A DNA stretch of 43,269 nt from assembly GCA_946414885.1 (NCBI GenBank), contig CAMKQH010000030.1, positions 1 to 43,269 of the forward strand, read 5' to 3'. Position 1 is the first letter of the stretch, and each line of letters opens with the position of its first letter. The notes under the pieces were generated by a model, which ran no database searches, was not told the origin of the DNA, and saw nothing but the letters and a program-made list of their open reading frames with translations. The DNA is from an uncultured Lachnospiraceae bacterium (GTDB taxonomy: Bacteria; Bacillota; Clostridia; Lachnospirales; Lachnospiraceae). The position numbers were made by a program, and so were the translations under genes. Of this stretch, positions 8,626 to 17,567 are shown in pieces.

Positions 8626-9600
8626 TTACGCCGGCATCGTCAGATCATACCAATCCTCTTCGTCCGTTACAACCCATTCCAGGCCGCGGCGGCGTTCGAT
8701 CACTATGGAAGGATTTAGGTTGCCGATGGATGCGTTTGCATTCACCTTGGCGTCGTTGATGGCCCAATTGTATCGGAAATAAAGATCCAATTCGTCAAGG
8801 ATCTCCTCCTTGCTCCTTAGCTTACTCTTTTTCACGAGATCTTGAACGGAATTGCAGCTTTGCATGAGCCCTATCGCCTTGTCACAATTGCAGACCTTAC
8901 TGGCGTCAGAAATATCCTTGACGAGTCCCAGGCACCAGCAAAGAGACCAGAACGCCTCATATGCCCAGTCCATGTCAATGGCGTCCTGCATCGAATAGGT
9001 GCCGTCGATAATGCGCTTTTCCTTGGAATTGAGCTGATCCATAAGGCCGAGCCTCTCCAGGATCGGCTTGAAATAATTCAATCCTTCTTCGTAATTATTG
9101 TTTCCAATGTCACAGGCGATCTGGATGACGTAAAAGCAGGCCATCGCCCTTTTACAGATGGCTTCCGTCTCCTTTAACGTAACGCTCTCATCCTCCCAGC
9201 GCGTCATCACTTTTTCTCCAACGGAAATGCCTCGCTTGCCCACCAGTCGGTTGTTCTTCTCCCGGCGCTCTTTTTGCTTCTTGGTCTCGGGAAGCTCTAA
9301 ATTTTTCAGGCAGGGGTGACCTCCCTCCATGTAGGCAACCGTCTGCTGAAACATTTCCTCATTGATATTCACCATCATGAGCTTGCCCTTTTGCGCCGCA
9401 AAATAGTGCGTTTGTCCTGAAAAGCTGATCTTAAAAAGGCCCTCCACCTGCTGCTCCTCAGTGGTGAAAAGGTAACCCATGCTGACGCTGAGGCCTTTAA
9501 AATCCTCTTGCGTCATCAGATTGTTTTGCATCAGCACGCCGATTGCCGTATTTACCAATGCTTCCTTCAGTTCCCTGTTAAATGCTTGATTGACTTCCAT
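8626..9600 (-). CDS. DUF4272-type protein
   Basis: 324 residues. The second half carries features of DUF4272 proteins: KETEAICKRAMACFYV, the SMQDAIDMDWAYEAFWSLCWCLGL segment (split near residue 205-228), and the C-terminal RYNWAINDAKVN and ERRRGLEWVV motifs. The first half is less conserved and includes EEQQVEGLFKISF. The family's biochemical role is unknown; it is often found as a single cytosolic gene in Firmicutes. The start ATG follows a GGGGGTAAAATTGC-type site. Neighbours on both sides are separate transcription units as far as spacing shows. Confidence 0.75.
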   Translation of the reverse strand: MEVNQAFNRELKEALVNTAIGVLMQNNLMTQEDFKGLSVSMGYLFTTEEQQVEGLFKISFSGQTHYFAAQKGKLMMVNINEEMFQQTVAYMEGGHPCLKNLELPETKKQKERREKNNRLVGKRGISVGEKVMTRWEDESVTLKETEAICKRAMACFYVIQIACDIGNNNYEEGLNYFKPILERLGLMDQLNSKEKRIIDGTYSMQDAIDMDWAYEAFWSLCWCLGLVKDISDASKVCNCDKAIGLMQSCNSVQDLVKKSKLRSKEEILDELDLYFRYNWAINDAKVNANASIGNLNPSIVIERRRGLEWVVTDEEDWYDLTMPA

Positions 9601-9754
9601 GCAATTTTACCCCCGTGTACTTGTTTACTGTTTCTTGTTTGACGGCGCGTCATAAATTTAGCGAATGCGTTTTCCCGTCTGTGTATCTAACAAAATAATA
9701 CCGAAGGGTTCCACACCCTGTCAATCAAAAACGGTTATGGAAGAGCGCCAGGTT

Positions 9755-10609
9755 CTAAATCATTTTCTCAGCATATGCATTGCAGCTAACCTCTTGGAAC
9801 CCAAGGGATTCATATAACTTATGCGCCTTATCGTTTCCGACGATACAGTAAAGATACGGCGTCTCGTCCCCTTGCTCCAAAATGCGGTTGACCAGGAATT
9901 TCATGAATTCCTTTCCAAGCCCCTTCCCCTGGTGGGTGAGCTTGATCGATACGGAGGAAAGCTCCGCGCCGTCAATCTGCGCAAAGCCGATGATCTCTTC
10001 GCCCTCCAGCCATACGTATTCACCCTCCGCATGCTCCGCATAGAAATTCTTCATGTCATCACTGGGCTCGGAACGCTTTGAGTCGGGAAAGCTCCCAGAT
10101 TCCAGACGCATCTTGTGAAACGCCTCATCCTCCAGGGTAAAGGCGGCCACAAAGTCCTCGTCCCTGTATTTGCGGATCGGGAGTGGCTTCTCTTCAAACT
10201 TGCCGCCCTGATACTTCATGATGGCGGAAGCAAACTTTTTCTTGAAACCGCACTTTTCCGCAAGCTTTCTCGCGACGTCGCTGTGACTGTCATAGGCGGT
10301 CGTGATCTTCCATCTTGACTCCGACTGCATCTGCGCCTCTGCCTTACGTGCGGCAAGCGTGCCAACCCCCTGACCGCGAAACTCCGGGAAAACGTAAACG
10401 TATAAAAATCCATCCGCCTCGTCGACGATGCAGGACAGACCAACGACCTCGTCCTCATGACAAATGCCAAAGATCTCCTCACCATTGTCTGCCACGCCCT
10501 CATAAAAATCTGCATCCGCCTCTGACTGATCTACCCGGGAAAGATACACCGACGCATCCTCAAGCTTGCGGATCCCAATGCTGTTAATTCCAGCTTTTTC
10601 CATTTCCAT
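9755..10609 (-). CDS. tandem-GNAT N-acetyltransferase
   Basis: 284 residues with two GNAT folds. The acetyl-CoA pyrophosphate loop is visible twice: RGQGVGTLAARKAE in the N-terminal half and HQGKGLGKEFMKFLVN in the C-terminal half, the latter followed by NDKAHKLYESLGF. The acyl acceptor cannot be predicted; such double-GNAT proteins act on small amines or peptides in the cytosol. The start is at the ATG 7 nt after AGGGAG rather than an upstream in-frame ATG without a site. Confidence 0.88.
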   Translation of the reverse strand: MEMEKAGINSIGIRKLEDASVYLSRVDQSEADADFYEGVADNGEEIFGICHEDEVVGLSCIVDEADGFLYVYVFPEFRGQGVGTLAARKAEAQMQSESRWKITTAYDSHSDVARKLAEKCGFKKKFASAIMKYQGGKFEEKPLPIRKYRDEDFVAAFTLEDEAFHKMRLESGSFPDSKRSEPSDDMKNFYAEHAEGEYVWLEGEEIIGFAQIDGAELSSVSIKLTHQGKGLGKEFMKFLVNRILEQGDETPYLYCIVGNDKAHKLYESLGFQEVSCNAYAEKMI

Positions 10610-10637
10610 AATGATCTCCCTAACTTTCCAATACTGA

Positions 10638-10841
10638 TTGTTAAATGCTGCCCGGGACATACGTCCCTATGATTCATTTTACCGAGAAACCGCAGTTACC
10701 GCAACCTCACGTTTGTACGGAAGTAAATTTGCGGCTGGCGCAGTTCTTCCAACTTCAGGTTGGAAATTTGCGTCACAACACAACGACGGCGCCCATGCCG
10801 TGATGCTGGCAGTCTTGGAATTACTGGCGCTGGGGGAATGA
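10638..10841 (+). other. possible coding remnant
   Basis: A plus-strand reading frame of 67 codons lies in the otherwise gene-free stretch 10610-10905. Its second half, AAGAVLPTSGWKF followed by ASQHNDGAHAVML, reads like real protein, but there is no ribosome binding site and I do not recognise a family. It contains the dyad TTCCAAC-ttcag-GTTGGAA at 10747-10765. It may be a relic of a transferred or decayed gene. Confidence 0.25.
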
Positions 10842-10870
10842 TCCGTGAATTCCTTTATAATACGTCAAAA

Positions 10871-10902
10871 AAGGCTCCCGGGATCGTCCGCGGAAGCCTT
10901 TT
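10871..10902 (-). terminator. intrinsic terminator after the MerR gene
   Basis: AAGGCT-CCCGG pairs with a CCGCGGAAGCCTT arm; on the minus strand the stem is followed by TTTTTTGACG. It is placed directly after the stop at 10906. Confidence 0.8.
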
Positions 10903-10905
10903 CGT

Positions 10906-12015
10906 TTATTCCCTCACCATCACGTAATAACTGCTTTCCCTTCCGCCAAAGCGGTAATCCCCGCTCTTCCACTCGATGATGAGATACTCCTTGTCTTCAA
11001 ATATCTTGATCTCATAGGCACAGGCGTTGCTGTTCCACTTGCGAAGCCAATAGCCCTTTGTCCATACGTGCTTGTCATCTCCGGTGATCACTTGGTCCCG
11101 GTAGACCGCCTTTACGTGACCGCCCTCCATGAATTCAATCTCCTTGAAATATGGGTCCTCCAAGTAATTCCCCGCGCCCTTGGGCGGATTCTCGTAGGGG
11201 ACAAAGTCTTCCTTGCCAATCCACAGCGGATCAAAATAGCAGAAGGCCTTCCATTTTCCAAGCACCCTGTCGTCAGGAACAAATGCCTTGTTTACGTCAT
11301 CCTTTCTCGTGATCTGCTCCTTTGAATAGTGCACGTCATCCAGCTTTCGAAGGACAATGGGCGTCGTTTCCCCCGTCACCGGATAATCCTGCGTCTTATA
11401 TTGGATCACTGCGTAAAGGTCATCCCCCCGCTTTTCCACCCGGTAGTCGCTTAGGAATTTGCTCTGCCCATTGTCAAAAATGAATTTCCCCTTGGTCCAC
11501 CCGAAGCACCAATAAAACTCTCCCTTCGGCAGGAAATACAAATGCCTGTTACTGTCGCCAAGCAACGGCAGCTGATCCTTTCCGCCCGCTTGTCCCGTCC
11601 TGCCTTCGTCCTTCCCGAGGACGAGCCATTTTCCGATCATCTGCTCATCATTTTCAAACGTCACGTTGACGTCCTCGATCAGCGGCTTAAATTTTTGTTC
11701 CATCATGATCCCTCCATTCATCTTCTCTTTTAATTCCTCGAGATCACGAAGCATCTTTTCAATCTCCGCCTTCCTGCCTGCAAACATGGCCTCCACGGAC
11801 TCATCTGCATACAGCATGGCCCGGATTTCGGCCAGCGAAAATCCAACCGCCTTCAGCTCCGAAATTCGCTGGAAAACGGCAATCTGCGATTCATCATAAT
11901 AACGGTATTCCGTAAACCGGTCTATGTAGAGGGGCTTTAACAGTCCAATCTTATCATAATGCCGCAGTACGGAAATATTCGTCTTACACGCTCTGGCAAA
12001 GTCTCCAATTTTCAT
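10906..12015 (-). CDS. MerR-family regulator with C-terminal lipocalin-like domains
   Basis: 369 residues. Residues 1-70 are a MerR winged helix: MKIGDFARACKTNISVLRHY, then EYRYYDESQIAVFQRI and KAVGFSLAEIRAML. A short coiled-coil dimerisation helix follows (KAEIEKMLRDLEELKEKM). The remaining about 250 residues form two repeats beginning IGKWLVLGKDE and LGKWKAFCYFDP, rich in beta strands and aromatics, as in regulators with lipocalin-like ligand domains. It probably senses a small hydrophobic compound and activates its own promoter, which has the typical 19-bp spacer. The start ATG has AGGAGATGAGATC upstream. Confidence 0.85.
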   Translation of the reverse strand: MKIGDFARACKTNISVLRHYDKIGLLKPLYIDRFTEYRYYDESQIAVFQRISELKAVGFSLAEIRAMLYADESVEAMFAGRKAEIEKMLRDLEELKEKMNGGIMMEQKFKPLIEDVNVTFENDEQMIGKWLVLGKDEGRTGQAGGKDQLPLLGDSNRHLYFLPKGEFYWCFGWTKGKFIFDNGQSKFLSDYRVEKRGDDLYAVIQYKTQDYPVTGETTPIVLRKLDDVHYSKEQITRKDDVNKAFVPDDRVLGKWKAFCYFDPLWIGKEDFVPYENPPKGAGNYLEDPYFKEIEFMEGGHVKAVYRDQVITGDDKHVWTKGYWLRKWNSNACAYEIKIFEDKEYLIIEWKSGDYRFGGRESSYYVMVRE

Positions 12016-12090
12016 GATCTCATCTCCTGGGTTTCGCAAACGCGTGACCGCGCTTACGGATTGACAATTGATAAGGTACCTTATGAAACA

Positions 12091-12121
12091 TTTATAAGCC
12101 TAAAGCTAGGTTGAGAGTCAA
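12091..12121 (-). promoter_or_regulatory. MerR-type promoter with 19-bp spacer
   Basis: On the minus strand TTGACT (12116-12121) and TATAAA (12091-12096) are 19 bp apart instead of 17. The spacer contains the dyad CCTAGCTTTAGG. An overlong spacer with internal dyad is the hallmark of promoters twisted into shape by MerR proteins, so autoregulation by the 10906-12015 product is likely. A separate perfect palindrome ATAAGGTACCTTAT lies at 12071-12084 in the leader. Confidence 0.8.
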
Positions 12122-12266
12122 CGCAATTTAGCAAAAAAATACGTCGCACTCTAAATATAATATACGACGTTTGATAATAAATGAAAAGGCGGTACCGCTC
12201 TTGGTGCATGTTTAACGTAAATCCATTTTCCCAACCACTGGTTGTATGAATTCGAAAAATGCGTTA

Positions 12267-12295
12267 TTGATGTTTTTGTTTCTTGCTGTTACGAT
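12267..12295 (+). promoter_or_regulatory. promoter of the XRE/TPR gene
   Basis: TTGATG (12267-12272), 17-bp spacer, TACGAT (12290-12295). The spacer is very similar to that of a promoter-like site at 26197-26225, suggesting common descent of the two regions. Confidence 0.5.
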
Positions 12296-12329
12296 AATTA
12301 CGTAAGGCGCCGACGGAAAGGAGAATGGA

Positions 12330-13379
12330 ATGAACTTAGGTAAGAAAATTAAACAACTCAGATTCCAATACAGTTACACCCAGGAGCAATTAGCGGAAAA
12401 GATGGGAGTCACCTCGCAGGCGGTCTCCAAGTGGGAAAACAATGCCGCCATGCCTGACGTCATGCTTCTGCCTGCCCTGGCGGAGACCTTTGGCGTCACC
12501 ATCGATGATCTCTTTGACCTCACGACAGAGCAAAAGATGAACCGCATCGAAAACCGCATGGAAACGGAGGAGGAGCTTGCGCCTGACGTCTTTTACGATT
12601 ATGAAAATTACTTAATGGAGCAGATCAAGGTGCCTGAAAACAAAGGGCGCGCAACAAGTCTTCTCGCGCATCTGTATCATCATCGTCTGGTTAGCTACGC
12701 AGCAAAAACCTCCGCGTATGCGCGGGATGCCATCATGAATGCGCCGGAGCAAAAGGATTGCCAGTGGCTTCTTCAGAAAGCGGAGGGCGGGACCATATGG
12801 GACTGGAACGTGGCCAATCACCGTAAGACCATCGATTTTTATAAGTCCGTAATTGCGCATGACAATATTGAGCCTCACACGCCCCTTCCCTATTATTACC
12901 TGCTGGATGAACTGATTGCGGACCATCGCACCCAGGAAGCCCGCACCTATCTGGAAGCATTGCAAAAGTGCCCCGCGCACAAGCCCGTGCTCATTCCCGT
13001 ATACGAGGCTGCGATCGCCCTCGCCGAATTTGATGAGCCGAAGGCAAATGCCATCATGGAAAAAGCGTTTGCCGATCATGCAGGGAATGCGGACGTTCTC
13101 TTCGAAGCAGCGCAGTTTTACGCGCGCAAATGCGATTATGACAAGGCAATTCAATATTATGAGGCATCCTTTGAAACCGAGGCCAATAAGAAACCCCGTT
13201 ATACGGATGCGTTAGAGGGCATTGCCGCGATCCACGAGATCCGCGGCGACTATGCCAAAGCCGCTGCAACCCAAAAGCGCATCCTAACGCTTTTGCATGA
13301 GGAATGGGGCTTCAAGGATGAAACCTCCGTCCTCCATACGGAGCAGGAAATCGCAAGGCTGCAGGGTATGATAAAATAA
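12330..13379 (+). CDS. XRE-family regulator with TPR-like C-terminus
   Basis: 349 residues. The N-terminal 65 residues are an XRE/Cro helix-turn-helix (KIKQLRFQYSYTQEQLAEKM, TSQAVSKWENNAAMPD, then LPALAETFGVTIDDLFDL). The rest is alpha-helical with tetratricopeptide-like repeats, for example DVLFEAAQFYARKCDYDKAI and DALEGIAAIHEIRGDYAKAA. Such proteins are cytosolic regulators, often with a peptide- or protein-sensing TPR part. GGAAAGGAGAATGGA precedes the ATG. It is transcribed divergently from the MerR gene, across a 314-bp gap holding both promoters, and ends at a strong terminator. Confidence 0.88.
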   Translation: MNLGKKIKQLRFQYSYTQEQLAEKMGVTSQAVSKWENNAAMPDVMLLPALAETFGVTIDDLFDLTTEQKMNRIENRMETEEELAPDVFYDYENYLMEQIKVPENKGRATSLLAHLYHHRLVSYAAKTSAYARDAIMNAPEQKDCQWLLQKAEGGTIWDWNVANHRKTIDFYKSVIAHDNIEPHTPLPYYYLLDELIADHRTQEARTYLEALQKCPAHKPVLIPVYEAAIALAEFDEPKANAIMEKAFADHAGNADVLFEAAQFYARKCDYDKAIQYYEASFETEANKKPRYTDALEGIAAIHEIRGDYAKAAATQKRILTLLHEEWGFKDETSVLHTEQEIARLQGMIK

Positions 13380-13424
13380 CTTTTGCGGCTTGATCCAGAC
13401 GGGCAGCGCATGCATTTACTCAAA

Positions 13425-13451
13425 AAAAGAGCAGCCATGCGCTGCTCTTTT
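13425..13451 (+). terminator. intrinsic terminator after XRE/TPR gene
   Basis: AAAAGAGCAGC and GCTGCTCTTTT form an 11-bp perfect stem around CATGC. A-tracts on one side and T-tracts on the other make it usable from both strands, so it may also serve the converging lipoprotein gene that ends at 13504. Confidence 0.85.
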
Positions 13452-13503
13452 AGTCTTCTCATTGTACTGAAGTTTCTGTTCCAGGTTTTCAGCTCACCTC
13501 GCA

Positions 13504-14550
13504 TCAATAAGCAAAATTGAATTCGTACTTCGCTCCCACATTGACAATGGCATCATCTCCGGCTGCCGTCACCTCAAAGCTTGCGCCGTCCCATCCCCTC
13601 AGCAGGATGGTTCCTTGCACCTTCTCATCATAGGAAGTAAATGCAAGCTTGCCATTCCCTTGATCCACGAAGGTTCCTTCGATTACTCCGGTTCTGTAAA
13701 GGGCGATCAGTGCCTCGTCCTCTCCCTCCCAGCTTTTGCGGGTGATCAGGGAATCATACACGCTTCCGGTTCCCTCATTGTTGACGTACGTACCGTATTT
13801 CGCGTTTCTTTCCGGCATGGCAAAGGATTCCCCTTTGATCTTGGCGAGTGCATTCGCAAGAACGTAAACCCTGTTCCTTGTGATTTCCTCCCAAAATCCA
13901 TATTGCAGCGTGGGATACATGCTTCCATTTTCTTCGCTGCTGCCAATGTTTTCCAGCGTTACCTCTTCCTTCATCGAAACCCAGTTCCTCTGCTCGGAAA
14001 GAAGCTGCTCCTTTGTCTGTGCGTCAGCCTGGCTGCTGATCCTGCCCCAAAGACTGTTCAGCTCTTTGTCCCAGATGACGTAAAACCACTGCGCCGTCTG
14101 ATTTATTTCATATTGTGTGTTTGCAGCCTTTGCAAGCTTGTCAAACTGTTCGGCAATCTTTTCTACGGCCGCCAGCTCCTCCGAAACGGAAGCGGAGGAA
14201 GCCGCAATCGCATCCACGCTTGCCTGAAGGTCTGCATCATAGTCGCGACCTAAGTCTGCCGCCTCTACGCCATTCGCAAAGAACTCCTGCACCTTCTGAC
14301 CAGCCATGTTGCCTTCTGCCTGGCCCTGATTGCCCTCGGTGCCTTTATCCTGTCCCTGGTCGTTCTTCGTGCCTTCTTCTTGGCCCTGGTCGTTCTTCGC
14401 GCCTTCGCCTTGATTCTGGTTGCCTGCCGGGGATTCGGCGGCGGTGATGGGTTCTCCGCTGAACGGGTCTGCTTTTTCCTCATTCGTACCACAGGCACTA
14501 ATTCCCAATGCCAGACAACATAACGTTACAATCATGATTTTTTTCTTCAT
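13504..14550 (-). CDS. lipoprotein with LprI/DUF1311-like domain
   Basis: 348 residues. An N-terminal signal ends in lipobox ISAC (Cys20), so the protein is anchored on the outer face of the membrane. Residues about 45-85 are a low-complexity linker of repeated NQGQ/EG/KNDQGQ units. About residues 95-210 resemble the DUF1311/LprI-N helical domain, including ELNSLWGRISSQADAQTKEQ and SEQRNWVSMKEE. The C-terminal 110 residues are beta-rich and unassigned. LprI-type domains are linked to lysozyme inhibition in some bacteria, but that role is not shown here. It converges with the XRE/TPR gene on a shared terminator. Confidence 0.8.
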   Translation of the reverse strand: MKKKIMIVTLCCLALGISACGTNEEKADPFSGEPITAAESPAGNQNQGEGAKNDQGQEEGTKNDQGQDKGTEGNQGQAEGNMAGQKVQEFFANGVEAADLGRDYDADLQASVDAIAASSASVSEELAAVEKIAEQFDKLAKAANTQYEINQTAQWFYVIWDKELNSLWGRISSQADAQTKEQLLSEQRNWVSMKEEVTLENIGSSEENGSMYPTLQYGFWEEITRNRVYVLANALAKIKGESFAMPERNAKYGTYVNNEGTGSVYDSLITRKSWEGEDEALIALYRTGVIEGTFVDQGNGKLAFTSYDEKVQGTILLRGWDGASFEVTAAGDDAIVNVGAKYEFNFAY

Positions 14551-14748
14551 GTCTCTTTTCTCCCATACTTTTCACGTAATTTATTCAACCTAGCAATACT
14601 ACTACGAAGGCGGGAGAATTTCAACCTCTTTTTTCTCATCCAATCATAATTCATACTCTGTTCTTTACAAAAAACGGAAGCGTCTTTCAAAGCTCTGCCC
14701 TTCCATGCGGAACCGACAAAAGATTTTACGTTGCGATCTTTCCATAGA

Positions 14749-15084
14749 CGTTTGGGAGATTGGAAACTGGAACTGGGATTGGACCCAGATTTGTGCCAAC
14801 CTAACTAGCCTTGAGAAGAACATGGATTATTGGCGAAGGGCTTGAAACCTTCCTGGCAACGCATCCGCTGGTCTTACGGGATGGCACGGTAGTTTCGTCA
14901 AAGCAGCAGACAAAGGTGCTCAGCCCCGATAAGAAAAAGCTCTTAAATTGCTACGGGGGCCTGACTGTTGAGGACACGACAAGGTGGAACGGAGCCCTTC
15001 CAAAGGGCTGGGGATTACGCGTACAGACAAGGATTTCCTGCCAGACCACACAAAGGCCGCGCACCGGGAAACCGGCGTGCGGCC
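14749..15084 (+). pseudogene. internally deleted copy of the 22224-23472 gene
   Basis: 14749-14829 matches 22547-22618 (VWEIGNWNWDWTQICAN) and 14831-15040 matches 23159-23370 (LETFLATHPLVL, NCYGGLTVEDTT). About 540 bp of the source have been lost at the junction near 14830, which puts the second half out of frame. A second deletion joins the TTTCCTG at about 15040 to the sequence just before the source gene's terminator. No start codon or ribosome binding site is retained. It is the only content of the 574-bp gap 14551-15124, apart from about 190 bp with nothing recognisable. Confidence 0.85.
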
Positions 15085-15090
15085 TTTTTT
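15055..15090 (+). terminator. intrinsic terminator retained by the decayed copy
   Basis: GGCCGCGCACCGG-gaaa-CCGGCGTGCGGCC with one mismatch and one wobble pair, followed by TTTTTTT. It is related in position and sequence to the terminator at 23498-23526 of the intact gene. It may also stop the converging ABC operon that ends at 15125. Confidence 0.85.
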
Positions 15091-15124
15091 TATGTCCGCC
15101 TCTTTTCATTCTATTAAGATAAGT

Positions 15125-15850
15125 TTATACGGTGTTCTTTTTCAATGTATAATACAGGCTGTTTCCGTCCTTCTTCCACCAATACCGAAGTTCCAGATAC
15201 TGGAGCCCTCCTGCCGCAAGCAATACAAGATACCCCGTTGCAATGGCTCGCCAGGTTTTTTCCCGGAAGAAGGAAAACAGCCAGGTTTCCCAAAACATGC
15301 AATTTTTTATGCTGAAATCCTTAATCGCAGATCCGGAAAGAAAGTAGCTCATTCCTCCGTTTATGATCATTAACATGGGAATCAGCACGATCAAGACAGT
15401 CCACCCATACCTCTTTCTGGCGCCACTGGTCAAAATCTCCGTGAATGCAATAAATTGACTTAAATAAAGCAATACGTCCCCGCTGCAGCCTCTTGCAAAA
15501 AGCAGCTCCACCAATGAAATCAGGGTAAAACCGACAAGACACAGCGCCATGCTCATTTCCAAATATATTTTGATCTGGAGCTGCTTTGCCCGCGGACAGG
15601 TCAAAAGATAATTCGAGAAAAGTGGCCCATTATAATCTGACATAATGCCCATGCAACCCATGGCATAAGCCATGGTACCACAACACATCAAAAAACCGTT
15701 ATCAAACGTATTTCGTGCGATTGCCGATCCCGTCAGCATCACAAAGCCCAAAACAAAAGCTACAAGATAGAAAATGACATCCGCCTTGATGCTCTTTGCA
15801 TGAAATGCTAAGTGAAACCCAATTTTCAAATCTTCAATCACCTTTTTCAT
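15125..15850 (-). CDS. ABC transporter permease-like membrane protein
   Basis: 241 residues with about six hydrophobic helices, for example DVIFYLVAFVLGFVMLTG and AIATGYLVLLAAGGL. The start ATG lies within the end of the upstream permease gene (17-nt overlap) and has GGAGGG upstream. It is the last gene of a GntR-ATPase-permease-permease operon resembling the ytr type of Bacillus, where such sets are induced by cell-wall stress. The substrate is unknown. Sequence alone gives only the membrane topology; the assignment as permease rests mainly on operon context. Confidence 0.75.
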   Translation of the reverse strand: MKKVIEDLKIGFHLAFHAKSIKADVIFYLVAFVLGFVMLTGSAIARNTFDNGFLMCCGTMAYAMGCMGIMSDYNGPLFSNYLLTCPRAKQLQIKIYLEMSMALCLVGFTLISLVELLFARGCSGDVLLYLSQFIAFTEILTSGARKRYGWTVLIVLIPMLMIINGGMSYFLSGSAIKDFSIKNCMFWETWLFSFFREKTWRAIATGYLVLLAAGGLQYLELRYWWKKDGNSLYYTLKKNTV

Positions 15851-16544
15851 CCACGATGCCCTCCTTCCACCTTTGTTTTGCCAGAGCAAGATTTCCTGCC
15901 ACAAGCAATACGCCAAGAACCATTATGACCACCACTGTCATAAAATGCCTTTCCGAAAGAATGCTCATGGCTATTTCAAGCATCATTCCAAGATAAATAA
16001 ATAGAGCGCTCTTTATATATCCCGGAAAGATACGGCATAGCGTTACCACAAGCGTCACCATGGTAAAGCAAATGACGATCCCAGACAGACAAAAGTAGCC
16101 TTGGGCTTTGAGACTTCGAAAAGAAAAATGAAATCTTGTCCCTATCAAAAGTTCCACGAAAACCGATCCCCCAAAGATCAGGGCGAGACTGCCTAGTCTT
16201 AACAAAAAATCCATTTTCACGGCACCCTGCATCACTTGTCTTCCTTTGCAGGAACGCCTCAGGAAATATAGATTTTCCCTCTTTTTCCAAAACAGTTCCA
16301 CCAAGGAGTCGTAATCCGTTAAAAAGTACGCCGCGCTGAACAGGATTGTCCAAGTAACTGTCCAACTGTTTACCGGCTCAAGACCGAAATGGATCTCAAA
16401 AGAATCCATGATCTCTTCTGCACTAAGTCTCCGTGTCATAATCCACAGGAGCAGCGCGTAAAAGAAAATGCAGCATGCGGGATAAATGAGGTAGAACTGT
16501 ATGCGATCACTTTTTTTCATAAAAGCCTTGTAACTCTTCCACAT
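15834..16544 (-). CDS. ABC transporter permease-like membrane protein
   Basis: 236 residues with about six membrane helices: FYLIYPACCIFFYALLLWIM near the N-terminus, then TVTWTILFSAAYFL and CFTMVTLVVTLCRIF, and near the end MTVVVIMVLGVLLVAGNLAL. AAAGGAAAACAT precedes the chosen ATG. It lies 25 nt after the ATPase gene and overlaps the next permease gene, so the two membrane proteins probably form a heterodimer with the ATPase. Substrate unknown. Confidence 0.75.
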   Translation of the reverse strand: MWKSYKAFMKKSDRIQFYLIYPACCIFFYALLLWIMTRRLSAEEIMDSFEIHFGLEPVNSWTVTWTILFSAAYFLTDYDSLVELFWKKRENLYFLRRSCKGRQVMQGAVKMDFLLRLGSLALIFGGSVFVELLIGTRFHFSFRSLKAQGYFCLSGIVICFTMVTLVVTLCRIFPGYIKSALFIYLGMMLEIAMSILSERHFMTVVVIMVLGVLLVAGNLALAKQRWKEGIVDEKGD

Positions 16545-16569
16545 ATGTTTTCCTTTCATAATCCTCGTA

Positions 16570-17475
16570 TCATGCAATGGCGGTGTATTTCTTTAGGATC
16601 GCCACGCTGATCTGGAACAGGCTTGGCGTTTCCTTGCTCACCCTAAGACCCGCCAGTTTTTCCAGGTTCTCTGCCAAACAGATCCCCTCAAAACCATACT
16701 TACTTTCAGAAACCTGGAACAGGGCAGGCCTTGCCGCCTCCAGATCTTCCTTCTCACCCTTGACCAAAACATACTTTTCCTTGAGGTCCTCCACAAAGCC
16801 TCTTTCCACCACCCGACCCTGCTCGATGATGACACAATAGTCAGTCACCGACTCCATGTCGGAGACGTTATGGGTGGAGAAAAGCACCGTATTCTCGCCC
16901 TGACCTGCTTCCAGATATTCCCGAAGCATCGAGCAAAGCTTCTCTCTCATAAGGGGATCCAAGGGTGACGTGGGCTCATCCAAAAGAAGGAGCTTTGTAT
17001 CCCTTGCAAAAACGGAAGCTAGCTTCAGCTTCATCTGATTTCCGTCGGACAACGCGGAGATTTTCGTTCCCCATTTGCCACCCGGCAAGACGTTCAAATC
17101 ATCGCAGAGCTTCCAAAAATGCTCCTTATGGAAATGCTCATAAAGGAGCTCCCCCATGTCTGCCACCTGCGCAACCGTCCAGTGAGACAGGAAATACCCG
17201 GACGGTCCCGCGCAGCCAATGCTTTCACGCACCTGATTTTCCGGCTTTTCTCGCTCATCATTGACATATTTCCCGAAATACTTGATTTCCCCTTGATAAT
17301 CCAACCTCACGCCGGACAGGCAGTTCAGGAGCGTCGTCTTGCCCGCACCGTTCTCGCCGATAAGCGCAGTTGCAAAGCCCTTCGGAATCTCAAGATCCTC
17401 AATTTTCAATTCGAATTCCTTAAACTTTTTTCTCAGATTTTTTACTTCCAATACCGCTTCCATTTTCTCATTCAT
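16570..17475 (-). CDS. ABC transporter ATP-binding protein
   Basis: 301 residues. Walker A is GENGAGKTT, the signature region is the divergent ALSDGNQMKLKLA, and Walker B is KLLLLDEPTSPLD followed by an FSTHN switch histidine. The C-terminal 80 residues are a variable tail (KEKYVLVKGEKEDLEAA) seen in exporter-type ATPases. It powers the two downstream membrane proteins. The start ATG follows GGAAGGAAAAAGCAT. The gene follows the GntR regulator by 92 nt in the same transcript. Confidence 0.92.
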   Translation of the reverse strand: MNEKMEAVLEVKNLRKKFKEFELKIEDLEIPKGFATALIGENGAGKTTLLNCLSGVRLDYQGEIKYFGKYVNDEREKPENQVRESIGCAGPSGYFLSHWTVAQVADMGELLYEHFHKEHFWKLCDDLNVLPGGKWGTKISALSDGNQMKLKLASVFARDTKLLLLDEPTSPLDPLMREKLCSMLREYLEAGQGENTVLFSTHNVSDMESVTDYCVIIEQGRVVERGFVEDLKEKYVLVKGEKEDLEAARPALFQVSESKYGFEGICLAENLEKLAGLRVSKETPSLFQISVAILKKYTAIA

Positions 17476-17567
17476 ATGCTTTTTCCTTCCATTTACCATG
17501 ATCAAGCAGTCCGTCTTGCCCCTCGCGTTCTTGCACCTTTCCAGGCCTTTTGCCGGACATCCAATTC

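Noticed and set aside
14551..15124. Intact small gene at 14811-15122
   Set aside because: The frame is the back half of a deleted copy of the 22.2-kb gene, starts within matching internal sequence and has no ribosome binding site.
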